A DNA stretch of 7,323 nt from JASGDC01 sp047605865. Lineage in GTDB: Bacteria > Actinomycetota > Actinomycetes > Actinomycetales > Micrococcaceae. Below the pieces are notes generated by a model. That model was not told the origin of the DNA, did no database searches, and was given only the letters and a program-made list of their open reading frames with translations. The stretch is taken from NCBI GenBank assembly GCA_047605865.1, contig JASGFC010000042.1, positions 1 to 7,323 of the forward strand. Direction: 5' to 3'. Shown here piece after piece: positions 1 to 6,255 of the stretch (its first letter is position 1; each line of letters starts with the position of its first letter). The position numbers and the translations under genes are program-made.

Positions 1-1633
1 TACCCCAGCAACTCAGACTAGTAGCACCAGTGAAACTCAAGATGTAGATTCTACACCTTTAGCAACAACAGGAGATACTCTAGATACTTCAGCTACAGAT
101 TCTACAAACAACAGCTCTGTCAATACCAACGATACAACTGGATCAGACTCAACAGTTACTGAAGTTACGCTTCCTGAGCTTGGTGAATCTGTTACTGAAG
201 GTACAGTCACACGTTGGCTAGTCAGCGAAGGTGACACTGTTGAAGTAGACCAGCCTATCGTTGAAATCTCAACAGACAAAGTAGACTCAGAAGTACCATC
301 ACCAATAGCAGGAACAGTAACTCAGCTACTTGCGCAAGAAGATGACACTGTTGAAGTTGGTAACCCACTGGCTATCATTGGTGGTTCTGCTACAACAACA
401 CCAACTGATACAGCTACAACTTCTTCAACAGATACTGCTACAAGCTCTGTTCCATCTGCCGATGATGCTACAACAAATTCTGTTTCTCCAGCTGTTGCTG
501 CTACTGCAGGTGCAACAGCAGCAACTATTGCAGCATCTGCCCAAACATCTACCAGTGCAACTAATGCTTCAGCAACTGCCGGAGGTCCTGGTATTTATGC
601 AAGCCCACTAGTACGTAAAGATGCTCGAGAAAAAGGTATTGATCTCTCCACTATCCAAGGAACTGGTGTTGGCGGTCGCATTACTCGCGAAGATTTAGGA
701 GTTACAAGTGCTGCTGATGCAACTACTTCAACGTCTAGTTCTTCTACTCCTAGTGCTGCTCCTGTAGCCGGAGCTGCTGCAGCAGGAGCCATGGCAGGTG
801 CTGCTGCTACACAAAGTACAGCTTCAGCTTCAACAGCTACACCAGCAACTGCTACTACTGGTGGGACAGACACTCAGGCAACTACAGCTCAAGATACTGG
901 CGCAGACTTTGAAGTTTCACCGCTACGTGGAACTATGGAGAAAGCAAGCCGTATGCGTCAAGTTATTGCACAGCGCATGAAAGATTCTTTGGATCAATCA
1001 GCTCAACTTACTCAAATTCATGAAGTTGATATGAGCAATATCGTGAAACTGCGTAACGCTAAGAAAGACGAGTTCCTACAACGCGAAGGAACAAAACTTA
1101 CTTTCTTACCATTCTTCGCAAAGGCTGTTGCAGAAGCGCTACAACAGTTCCCTAAGTTGAATGCTACCTTCGATCAAGATGCAAAGACTATCACCTACCC
1201 TGCTGAAGAAAATATTGCTTTTGCAGTTGATACACCAAAGGGTCTTCTTGTTCCAGTAGTACCAAATGCTGGAAACCTTTCAGTTGCTGAATTTGCACAG
1301 AAGATTAATGATGTTGCTGCTCGTACTCGTGATGGAAAAATTGGACCAAATGAATTATCTGGTGGTACTTTCACTATCACAAACTACGGTAGTGTTGGCG
1401 CAATCTCAGATACTCCAATTATCAATCAGCCTCAAGCAGCAATTCTTGGGTTAGGTGCAATTGTTAAACGCCCTTGGGTTGTGACCACAGCTGAAGGTGA
1501 CGATACTATTGCAATTCGTTCTATTGTTACTTTGTCTTTGACTTACGATCACTGTCTTGTTGATGGTGCTGATGCTGGTCGATTCATGTCAGCAGTCAAG
1601 AAACGTCTTGAAGCAGCTGACTTTGATGTCTAA
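1..1633 (+). CDS. sucB: Dihydrolipoamide acyltransferase (E2) of a 2-oxoacid dehydrogenase complex, 3' part
   Basis: This is the acyl-carrying E2 core subunit of a cytoplasmic pyruvate or 2-oxoglutarate dehydrogenase complex. The reading frame is open from the left edge (first whole codon at 2), giving 543 visible residues; the start lies upstream. Domains in visible numbering are: a Ser/Thr/Asn-rich linker 1-51; a lipoyl domain 52-127 with Lys93 in the STDKVDS motif as lipoylation site; a linker to about 194; a peripheral (E3/E1-binding) domain about 199-233 with GVGGRITREDL; a second Ala/Ser/Thr linker to about 305; and a catalytic domain 306-543. The active-site motif is DHCLVDG, with His517 and Asp521. 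The linker at the edge suggests at least one more lipoyl domain upstream, as is common in actinobacterial E2. The family is usually annotated SucB, but the mycobacterial homologue DlaT serves pyruvate dehydrogenase, so the substrate is not settled here. The Met at 791 is internal to a linker and is not the start. Confidence 0.95.
   Translation, partial: TPATQTSSTSETQDVDSTPLATTGDTLDTSATDSTNNSSVNTNDTTGSDSTVTEVTLPELGESVTEGTVTRWLVSEGDTVEVDQPIVEISTDKVDSEVPSPIAGTVTQLLAQEDDTVEVGNPLAIIGGSATTTPTDTATTSSTDTATSSVPSADDATTNSVSPAVAATAGATAATIAASAQTSTSATNASATAGGPGIYASPLVRKDAREKGIDLSTIQGTGVGGRITREDLGVTSAADATTSTSSSSTPSAAPVAGAAAAGAMAGAAATQSTASASTATPATATTGGTDTQATTAQDTGADFEVSPLRGTMEKASRMRQVIAQRMKDSLDQSAQLTQIHEVDMSNIVKLRNAKKDEFLQREGTKLTFLPFFAKAVAEALQQFPKLNATFDQDAKTITYPAEENIAFAVDTPKGLLVPVVPNAGNLSVAEFAQKINDVAARTRDGKIGPNELSGGTFTITNYGSVGAISDTPIINQPQAAILGLGAIVKRPWVVTTAEGDDTIAIRSIVTLSLTYDHCLVDGADAGRFMSAVKKRLEAADFDV
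404..448 (+). repeat. Tandem Thr/Ser repeat in the E2 linker
   Basis: Two near-identical units coding TDTATTSS and TDTATSS (visible residues 135-149) lie side by side just after the lipoyl domain. They belong to a flexible linker and probably arose by local duplication. They do not break the frame. Confidence 0.6.
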
Positions 1634-1642
1634 GCTCTTTTA

Positions 1643-1685
1643 ATAAAGAAGGGGTCTTGTTTATAACACAAGACCCCTTCTTTAT
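1643..1685. terminator. Strong bidirectional intrinsic terminator
   Basis: A perfect 18-bp inverted repeat (1643-1660 with 1668-1685) encloses a 7-base loop, with a GGGGTC/GACCCC core and CTTCTTTAT at both outer ends. It lies 9 bases after the E2 stop and 42 bases beyond the stop of the opposing reverse-strand gene. It can therefore serve both converging transcripts. The pairing is read directly; the termination role is inferred from position and form. Confidence 0.88.
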
Positions 1686-1727
1686 GCCTTGGATAGAGTT
1701 AATAGCAACAGAACAGTTCTATATGGG

Positions 1728-2687
1728 CTAAAGCATCAAATAAATTCCAGTAGCCAACAAGGCAAGACTGATACTACCGCCAGAAATAAAAAGTGATACA
1801 CGTTTTACAAGAGCACAAGTATTATCCAGATACTCATAACCATTAACTGGCTTCATTGTAATTTTTTCACAATCTTTTGTCGGTAAATCTTCACGATAAA
1901 ACTGACTTGTAGTGTCTTGTAACACCATGGTTCGTGGATGTTTCAGAAGATCAACAACATCACCAGCTGCACTTGCTTCCTTGAAAAAGGATTTAGCCTG
2001 AGCACGGATATCGTTGGGATTACTATGATGTCCCTTAATGATGTCAACAATAAACTGCCCATATCTTTCCTCTGCTCCAGTTAAACTACAAAAATCAGTA
2101 ACCGTATTATCTTCAGAATAAGGGACACCAAGTACTATCTGCCATGCTATTTTTCCAAGAGCAATAGTATCTGATTCATATGAGAACTTATTATCTACTA
2201 TCTGCCAAAGCCAAGGGTCGGTGATGTGCAGTTTTTCTCCATCAAATACAAAAGAATCAACGCTAAGATAACCATGCTGATGATTCCTAAATTGCAACAA
2301 CAATTTTGAACTGAGCATCAGAAATTGCATAGCTTGACCCCAGTGTTTCTCTTTGCTTTCACAGATGAAGCTTAAAGGGTTACCACTGCATGTTTTTCTT
2401 AAAATTGAAGCAAACTTTTGATTTCGATAACTAACTAGTGGCCCAATAGTTATCTCATAAACACCATTGTTAATAAACTTTGGTGCAGCTGCAAGCTCTT
2501 TATTCCATCGTGCTGATAGTGTTGCAAATTCATCCGAACTGACCACAGGGAGAAAATCCAAACGAAAATCCTTTTGAGCAATTTCATCATAAACAATCCA
2601 ACTATGAACAAAAGTGGTTTGTGACAGCTCTTCTTTAAACACCATATTTTTAGCACGTGGGTAACTGTTCAAATACAAGTAACTCAT
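1728..2687 (-). CDS. Kinase-like (probable pseudokinase) protein with C-terminal membrane anchor
   Basis: I do not recognise a named family. The 319-residue protein shows a faint protein-kinase pattern. HGYLSVDSFVFDG (138-150) sits where the HRDLKPEN catalytic loop would be. ITDPW (155-159) sits at the DFG position. DTIALGKIAWQIVLGVPY (173-190) resembles the helix F signature, and SGNPLSF (101-107) resembles the hinge-region strand. The HRD aspartate is replaced (His138-Gly-Tyr) and the Asn of the loop by Ser145, while Asp157 is kept, so phosphotransfer looks unlikely. Residues 297-319 form one hydrophobic helix at the very C-terminus with Lys-Arg just before it, suggesting a tail anchor with the domain in the cytoplasm. 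No signal peptide is seen. There is no clear Shine-Dalgarno before the ATG; Met15 is a weaker alternative start. The gene diverges from the DUF4191 gene. Being a gene is fairly certain; the fold is inference. Confidence 0.8.
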   Translation of the reverse strand: MSYLYLNSYPRAKNMVFKEELSQTTFVHSWIVYDEIAQKDFRLDFLPVVSSDEFATLSARWNKELAAAPKFINNGVYEITIGPLVSYRNQKFASILRKTCSGNPLSFICESKEKHWGQAMQFLMLSSKLLLQFRNHQHGYLSVDSFVFDGEKLHITDPWLWQIVDNKFSYESDTIALGKIAWQIVLGVPYSEDNTVTDFCSLTGAEERYGQFIVDIIKGHHSNPNDIRAQAKSFFKEASAAGDVVDLLKHPRTMVLQDTTSQFYREDLPTKDCEKITMKPVNGYEYLDNTCALVKRVSLFISGGSISLALLATGIYLML

Positions 2688-2775
2688 AGCAGGACATTAC
2701 TGTAAAGCTAAAGTTTCGTAAAATAAGTTATCCACAAGGAAGATGTGTTCTTGTGTCATGTAAAATAAAAGTACT
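2688..2775. promoter_or_regulatory. Divergent promoter region, kinase-like gene / DUF4191 gene
   Basis: This 88-bp gap must hold the start signals of both divergent genes. On the + strand TAAAAT (2761-2766) ends 9 bases before the DUF4191 ATG. On the - strand TAATGT (2699 down to 2694) ends exactly 6 bases before the other ATG. Neither ATG has a Shine-Dalgarno match. This fits -10 elements (TANNNT) of leaderless or nearly leaderless transcripts, which are common in Actinomycetota. No convincing -35 was found. Confidence 0.45.
2728..2736 (+). promoter_or_regulatory. DnaA-box-like 9-mer TTATCCACA
   Basis: TTATCCACA is an exact match to the classical DnaA box. It stands alone between two divergent starts, about 25 bases upstream of the putative -10 of the DUF4191 gene. 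A chance exact match in 7.3 kb on both strands is unlikely but possible, roughly 1 in 18 for this one 9-mer. With no cluster it is not an origin; DnaA binding as a regulator is speculative. Confidence 0.3.
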
Positions 2776-3465
2776 ATGGCTAAAAACGAAACACCTAAAA
2801 AATCTCGTATTGCACAGATTAAGCAAGTATACAAAATTGCTAAAGATGAAGATCCAAATCTACCGATTTGGCTTGCTGGTATCTTCCTAGCTGTTCTTCT
2901 CTGTGCCATAATCCTTGGCTTAATCTTCCACAATATGCCAACCGCACTTATCATTGGAATCCCACTGGGGCTTCTGGCAATGATGTTTTTCCTTGGGAAA
3001 AAAGCAGAAACAGGTGCCTATGCGTCCATTGAAGGGCAAACCGGGGCATCAGGAGCAGTATTTCAAAGTTTAAGGCGTGGCTGGATTACTGAAGAACAAC
3101 CAATTGCAATCAATCCTCGAACCAAAGACTTAGTTTTTAGAGCGATTGGTAAGCCTGGTGTAGTTCTTGTCAGTGAAGGCCCAGCAAATCGTGTTAAAAA
3201 AATGCTCAATAAAGAAAAACAAAAAGTTCAAGCTATAGCTGGAAAAAACGTTCCTATTCATTTAATACAAGCAGGTAATGGTGAAGGTCAAATTCCTCTG
3301 AAGGATGCTTCTAAAAAGATTCTGAAATTAAAGAACCAGATTACTGCAGCAGAAGTAACTGAGATTAGCCGTCGTCTTTCTGCACTTGGCAATACTGTAA
3401 CGCAACAGATTCCAAAAGGTGTTGACCCTAACCGAGCACGCCCAAATCGTAAAATGATGCGCTAA
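2776..3465 (+). CDS. DUF4191 family two-helix membrane protein
   Basis: This is a conserved actinobacterial membrane protein of unknown function, 229 residues, a usual length for the family. A basic N-terminus with the typical QVYKIAKDEDPNLP stretch (17-30) precedes two transmembrane helices (about 31-51 and 55-73). A cytoplasmic domain follows, containing RRGWITEEQPIAINPRTKDLVFRAIGKPGVVLVSEG (100-135) and a Lys/Arg-rich tail, both recognisable as family signatures. In mycobacteria the homologue lies directly after lipA and before an RDD gene and glnA1, so position supports the call. The ATG at 2776 is chosen because the N-terminal family motif begins just after it. It lacks a Shine-Dalgarno site, and a possible leaderless start is described under the upstream region. 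Confidence 0.92.
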   Translation: MAKNETPKKSRIAQIKQVYKIAKDEDPNLPIWLAGIFLAVLLCAIILGLIFHNMPTALIIGIPLGLLAMMFFLGKKAETGAYASIEGQTGASGAVFQSLRRGWITEEQPIAINPRTKDLVFRAIGKPGVVLVSEGPANRVKKMLNKEKQKVQAIAGKNVPIHLIQAGNGEGQIPLKDASKKILKLKNQITAAEVTEISRRLSALGNTVTQQIPKGVDPNRARPNRKMMR

Positions 3466-3523
3466 GCTAGTAGTTCTGTGTTGAGCACTTTATCTACAAC
3501 ATAACAACAAAGATTGGATCGTT

Positions 3524-4015
3524 ATGGAGAAGAAAGTTATTTATGGTGGCCAAGGTGATTTTGAAGCTAAACAAGTTGACGAGGGCAAATTCAAATATTC
3601 AAAACATATCGTAACCCCAAAGTACAACACCCAACAACACGTATCTTTCATGGAAGTACCACCTAAGGCATTTGCATTTCCTTACCATTACCACTTAGGT
3701 ATCACTGAAAGCTACGTCATACTTTCTGGAAAAGCTGAAGTTCTAACTCCAGAAGGAGTAGTCTCTCTTAACGCAGGAGAGGTCATCGTATTTCCACCAG
3801 GTGAAACTGGTGCTCACCGGCTTCAAAATGCTTCAGACAGTGAACCTTTGCGTTATGTTGATATAGATACAACATCTGTTCCCGATGTTATCAACTACCC
3901 TCACTCAAAGAAAATTGCCTACACAGCAGGTAAAATCTCTGAAGGTTGTTGGAAAATATCAGATACTGTGGATTATTACTACGGTGAAGATAAAACACAA
4001 GAAGATTCACACTAA
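3524..4015 (+). CDS. Single-domain cupin protein
   Basis: This 163-residue soluble protein carries one cupin beta-barrel. Motif 1 is HYHLGITESYVILSG (55-69), giving metal ligands His55, His57 and Glu62. Motif 2 is GEVIVFPPGETGAHRLQN (85-102), giving His98 as the fourth ligand and Asn102. All four ligands are present, so a metal-bound protein is expected. The pattern around motif 2 and the following LRYVDID resembles the COG3837-type uncharacterised cupins; no substrate can be named. The C-terminal 45 residues are outside the barrel core and acidic at the end. The gene follows DUF4191 on the same strand after 58 bases and has only a weak ribosome site (GGAT, 3516-3519), so it may be co-transcribed or have its own start. 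I know of no cupin at this place in the mycobacterial gene order, so it may be an insertion. Confidence 0.88.
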   Translation: MEKKVIYGGQGDFEAKQVDEGKFKYSKHIVTPKYNTQQHVSFMEVPPKAFAFPYHYHLGITESYVILSGKAEVLTPEGVVSLNAGEVIVFPPGETGAHRLQNASDSEPLRYVDIDTTSVPDVINYPHSKKIAYTAGKISEGCWKISDTVDYYYGEDKTQEDSH

Positions 4016-4021
4016 AATATT

Positions 4022-4043
4022 ATGAGGATTAACCTTATTTTTT
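4022..4043. terminator. Weak intrinsic terminator between convergent cupin and RDD genes
   Basis: A 6-bp stem (4022-4027 with 4033-4038, one G-U pair on the + strand) with a 5-base loop is followed by five T residues. It starts 6 bases after the cupin stop and overlaps the stop codon of the opposing RDD gene. The stem is short and AT-rich, so termination may be inefficient. Confidence 0.45.
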
Positions 4044-4421
4044 AACTAAAACTAGGCCAGGAAGTTGCTCGTGAAGCCCTCGCTGATCTTGGTCTAAAAT
4101 CGCAGCAGGCAATACTAAGCATAATAAAGCACTACGAATTGCTGCAGTCCCCAGATGAAGTTTTTTTCCAGGAAGAGAACCAACACGAAGCCCCATAAGG
4201 GCTTGCCCTGGAGAGCTACCTATCAATCCAATAGAAAGAACTTGTTCAATAAAAAAGATACCAAGAACAGCAACACTGCTTGCCTGAAAGAAAAGTGCAC
4301 TTACTGCATAACATAGCATCCAGTCAATAAAAAGAGCCGCTACTCTTTTGCCAGGTGTAGCAATAGAGTTTGGCCCTGTTTGAGGTAAATCTAGTCTTTT
4401 GCCGGGGTAACTTTCTTCCAT
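4035..4421 (-). CDS. RDD family membrane protein
   Basis: This is a small integral membrane protein of 128 residues with three hydrophobic segments (about 27-45, 48-68 and 92-109). Family marks are TPGKRVAALFIDW (22-34, with Arg26 and Asp33), GSSPGQALMGLRV (68-80), and LPAAILDQDQRGLHEQLPGLVLV (104-126, with Asp110). These supply the conserved Arg and two Asp that name the RDD family. The molecular function is unknown; some RDD proteins have been linked to ion transport. In mycobacteria an RDD gene also lies beside glnA1, but there on the same strand, whereas here it is divergent. Its ATG lies inside the end of the upstream 72-residue gene (31-base overlap), implying translational coupling. 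No other start codon lies before the first conserved residues. Confidence 0.9.
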   Translation of the reverse strand: MEESYPGKRLDLPQTGPNSIATPGKRVAALFIDWMLCYAVSALFFQASSVAVLGIFFIEQVLSIGLIGSSPGQALMGLRVGSLPGKKLHLGTAAIRSALLCLVLPAAILDQDQRGLHEQLPGLVLVKK

Positions 4422-4609
4422 AATCTTTCTCGGTCTGCTTGAGTGTTTTTAAAACCTTCAGAAATAAGTATGCTACCAATAACAATAGCAATTAGTGACA
4501 AGATATAAAAGAATAACGCCTGCATTGATAACAGTCGAGGAACTGTAAGGTAAATACCTATGAAACCAACAAGTATAGCAATAATTCCTACTGAGTTTTG
4601 TTTCAGCAT
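4391..4609 (-). CDS. Small two-helix membrane protein, unknown function
   Basis: I do not recognise this 72-residue protein. It has two hydrophobic segments (about 8-26 and 31-50) joined by a short loop containing Pro-Arg, then a charged C-terminal tail (ADRERLWKKVTPAKD) that is probably cytoplasmic. It is judged real because a good Shine-Dalgarno sequence precedes the ATG, its composition is that of a clean membrane protein, and its 3' end overlaps the RDD start by 31 bases in another frame, as in a coupled operon. It is the first gene of the reverse pair that diverges from glnA. Confidence 0.78.
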   Translation of the reverse strand: MLKQNSVGIIAILVGFIGIYLTVPRLLSMQALFFYILSLIAIVIGSILISEGFKNTQADRERLWKKVTPAKD

Positions 4610-4620
4610 TGAATAGACTT

Positions 4621-4626
4621 CTCCTT
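4621..4626 (-). promoter_or_regulatory. Ribosome binding site of the 72-residue membrane protein gene
   Basis: On the reverse strand AAGGAG lies 11 bases before the ATG at 4609. The spacing is slightly long, but the match is full. This site is the main support for treating the small gene as real. Confidence 0.65.
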
Positions 4627-4800
4627 ACAAATTATTTAAAGGGGAAGTGTACTTCTACTCTAGCAAACACTTCATGAGACTAATAATCCAATCTATAACC
4701 ATTTCGTTACAAGTGTTAAAAGACACGAAACTTTTACCGATTAACACAACATTGAAAAATAGGTTTATTCTTGAAAGTGAGAAATTTACTCCACCTATCG
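4627..4800. promoter_or_regulatory. Divergent control region upstream of glnA
   Basis: The 204 bases between the divergent starts hold no credible gene. Visible elements are: a 12-base dyad GAAGTGTACTTC (4644-4655); three copies of AAGTGT at 4645 (+), 4667 (- strand) and 4711 (+), their starts 22 and 44 bases apart; ATAAC-n6-GTTAC at 4695-4710, which resembles the a/b half sites of actinobacterial GlnR boxes; and TTTCGT-n17-ACGAAA (4702-4730). TATAAC (4694-4699) is a possible -10 for glnA with a poor -35 (TTCATG, 4672-4677). TTGAAA occurs at 4752 and 4771, but without a good -10. The promoter cannot be fixed from sequence alone. Confidence 0.45.
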
Positions 4801-4806
4801 AAGGAG
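4801..4806 (+). promoter_or_regulatory. glnA ribosome binding site deciding a GTG start
   Basis: AAGGAG lies 7 bases before GTG at 4814. This ideal spacing, with the conserved N-terminus beginning MFEKPDEVIKYIKDED, fixes the unusual GTG start of glnA. Confidence 0.9.
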
Positions 4807-4813
4807 CATCATC

Positions 4814-6238
4814 GTGTTTGAAAAACCTGATGAAGTTATTAAGTACATTAAAGATGAAGATATAAGATTCGTCGATATTCGTTTCACAGATTTACCTGGC
4901 GTTCAACAGCATTTCAATGTGCCAGCCAGCGTAGTTGATAAAGATTTTTTCAAAAACGGTCAACTCTTTGACGGCTCATCAATTCGTGGCTTTGCACAAA
5001 TTGCTGAATCTGATATGCAGTTAATCCCTGATCCAACTACAGCTTTCATTGACCCATTTCGTGTAGAAAAAACACTCTGCATGAACTTCTCAATTGTAAA
5101 TCCACGTACATCAGAACCATACGCTCGCGACCCGCGCGGTGTTGCAGAACGCGCTGAAGCTTACCTTAAATCAACAGGTATCGCTGATACTGCTTATTTT
5201 GCTCCAGAAGCTGAATTCTATATCTTTGATAATGTTCGTTACGACACTAATCAACGCGAAAGCTTCTACAAGATTGACTCAGAAGAAGGTGTCTGGAATA
5301 CTGGCGCAAAAGAAGAAGGCGGAAACCTTGGATACAAAGTGCGCGTTAAAGGTGGTTACTTCCCGGTAGCCCCAACTGATCATTTCACTGACCTTCGTGA
5401 CGAAATGTGTGTTGAGCTTGAAAATGCTGGCCTCAAAGTTGAACGTTCTCACCATGAAGTAGGAACTGCTGGGCAGTCTGAAATCAACTACACTTTTGAT
5501 ACTCTTGTTTCTGCAGCTGACGATGTCATGAAATTTAAGTACATTGTCAAGAATGTTGCATGGCAAAATGGCCGCACAGTCACTTTCATGCCAAAGCCAA
5601 TCTTCAACGATAACGGTTCTGGTATGCACTGTCACCAGTCACTGTGGGATAACGGAAAACCACTCTTCTATGATGAAAAAGGCTATGCTGGACTTTCTGA
5701 TACTGCTCGCTGGTATATCGGTGGACTCTTGAAGCACGCTTCTGCAGTTCTTGCCTTTACTAACCCAACAGTCAACTCGTATCGCCGTTTGGTGCCAGGC
5801 TTTGAAGCTCCAGTTAACATGGTGTATTCTCAAGGAAACCGCTCAGCAGGTATTCGTATTCCTATTACAGGTAGCAACCCTAAAGCTAAGCGCATTGAGT
5901 TCCGTGCACCTGATCCAACTGCGAACCCTTACCTAGCGTTTTCAGCACAATTGATGGCAGGGCTTGATGGTATCAAAAACCGTATTGAACCTGCTGATCC
6001 AATTGATAAAGATCTTTACGAACTCCCACCTGAAGAGGCAGAAGACATTCAAAAAGCTCCTGCTTCATTAGAAGAAGCCTTAAGTGCTCTTGAAGAAGAC
6101 CACGAGTTCCTTCTTGAAGGTGGAGTTTTCACAGAAGATATGATTGAAACTTGGATTGATTATAAACGTAATCAAGAGCTTGAGCCTCTTGCTTTGCGTC
6201 CACATCCTTACGAGTTTGATCTTTATTACGATATGTAA
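4814..6238 (+). CDS. glnA: Type I glutamine synthetase (GSI-beta)
   Basis: Glutamine synthetase makes glutamine from glutamate, ammonia and ATP in the cytoplasm and works as a dodecamer. The 474 residues match the usual length of actinobacterial GlnA1. Diagnostic parts are VDIRFTDLPGVQQHF (20-34) and DGSSIRGF (53-60) in the N-terminal domain; metal and substrate residues in APEAEF (Glu132, Glu134) and HHEVGTAGQSEI (213-224, Glu215, Glu223); GSGMHCHQS (268-276, His272); NSYRRLVPGFEAP (321-333); and RIEFRAPDPTANPY (360-373). DLYELPPEE (400-408) places Tyr402 at the adenylylation site, marking a GSI-beta enzyme switched off by GlnE, whose gene converges from the right. The start is GTG with a strong ribosome site, and transcription probably begins in the divergent region upstream. 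A hairpin terminator follows the stop. No missing residues were seen. Confidence 0.98.
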   Translation: MFEKPDEVIKYIKDEDIRFVDIRFTDLPGVQQHFNVPASVVDKDFFKNGQLFDGSSIRGFAQIAESDMQLIPDPTTAFIDPFRVEKTLCMNFSIVNPRTSEPYARDPRGVAERAEAYLKSTGIADTAYFAPEAEFYIFDNVRYDTNQRESFYKIDSEEGVWNTGAKEEGGNLGYKVRVKGGYFPVAPTDHFTDLRDEMCVELENAGLKVERSHHEVGTAGQSEINYTFDTLVSAADDVMKFKYIVKNVAWQNGRTVTFMPKPIFNDNGSGMHCHQSLWDNGKPLFYDEKGYAGLSDTARWYIGGLLKHASAVLAFTNPTVNSYRRLVPGFEAPVNMVYSQGNRSAGIRIPITGSNPKAKRIEFRAPDPTANPYLAFSAQLMAGLDGIKNRIEPADPIDKDLYELPPEEAEDIQKAPASLEEALSALEEDHEFLLEGGVFTEDMIETWIDYKRNQELEPLALRPHPYEFDLYYDM

Positions 6239-6255
6239 GCTTCGGTTTAATGCCT

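Noticed and set aside
37..279. Reverse-strand open frame opposite the E2 lipoyl region
   Set aside because: Its Ser/Val-rich product is the mirror of the low-complexity E2 linker codons; no ribosome site, and the + frame carries clear domains.
330..611. Leu/Gln-rich frame within E2
   Set aside because: Frame-shifted reading of the Thr/Ala linker; the E2 frame is continuous across it.
791..793. ATG as the start of a shorter E2
   Set aside because: The frame is open to the window's left edge and holds the lipoyl and binding domains upstream.
595..873. Ala/Val-rich reverse frame within E2
   Set aside because: Antisense of the second linker and binding domain, with no independent support.
1710..1720. 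AGAACAGTTCT dyad near the end of the kinase-like gene
   Set aside because: Five-base arms only, with no repeat elsewhere; likely chance.
2697..2954. Hydrophobic reverse frame opposite the DUF4191 start
   Set aside because: Its hydrophobic stretch is antisense to the DUF4191 membrane helices, and it would occupy the promoter region.
2728..3498. Replication origin suggested by DnaA-like boxes
   Set aside because: Only one exact and one imperfect box far apart, with no dnaA/dnaN genes and no AT-rich unwinding region.
4644..4731. AmtR-type operator (CTAT-n6-ATAG)
   Set aside because: CTAT occurs at 4693-4696 but the facing half site is absent.
4647..4865. 72-residue + frame running into glnA
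   Set aside because: It contains the glnA ribosome site and overlaps glnA by 52 bases in another frame; no ribosome site or recognisable feature of its own.
5279..5635. 118-residue reverse frame inside glnA
   Set aside because: Fully antisense to conserved glutamine synthetase motifs.
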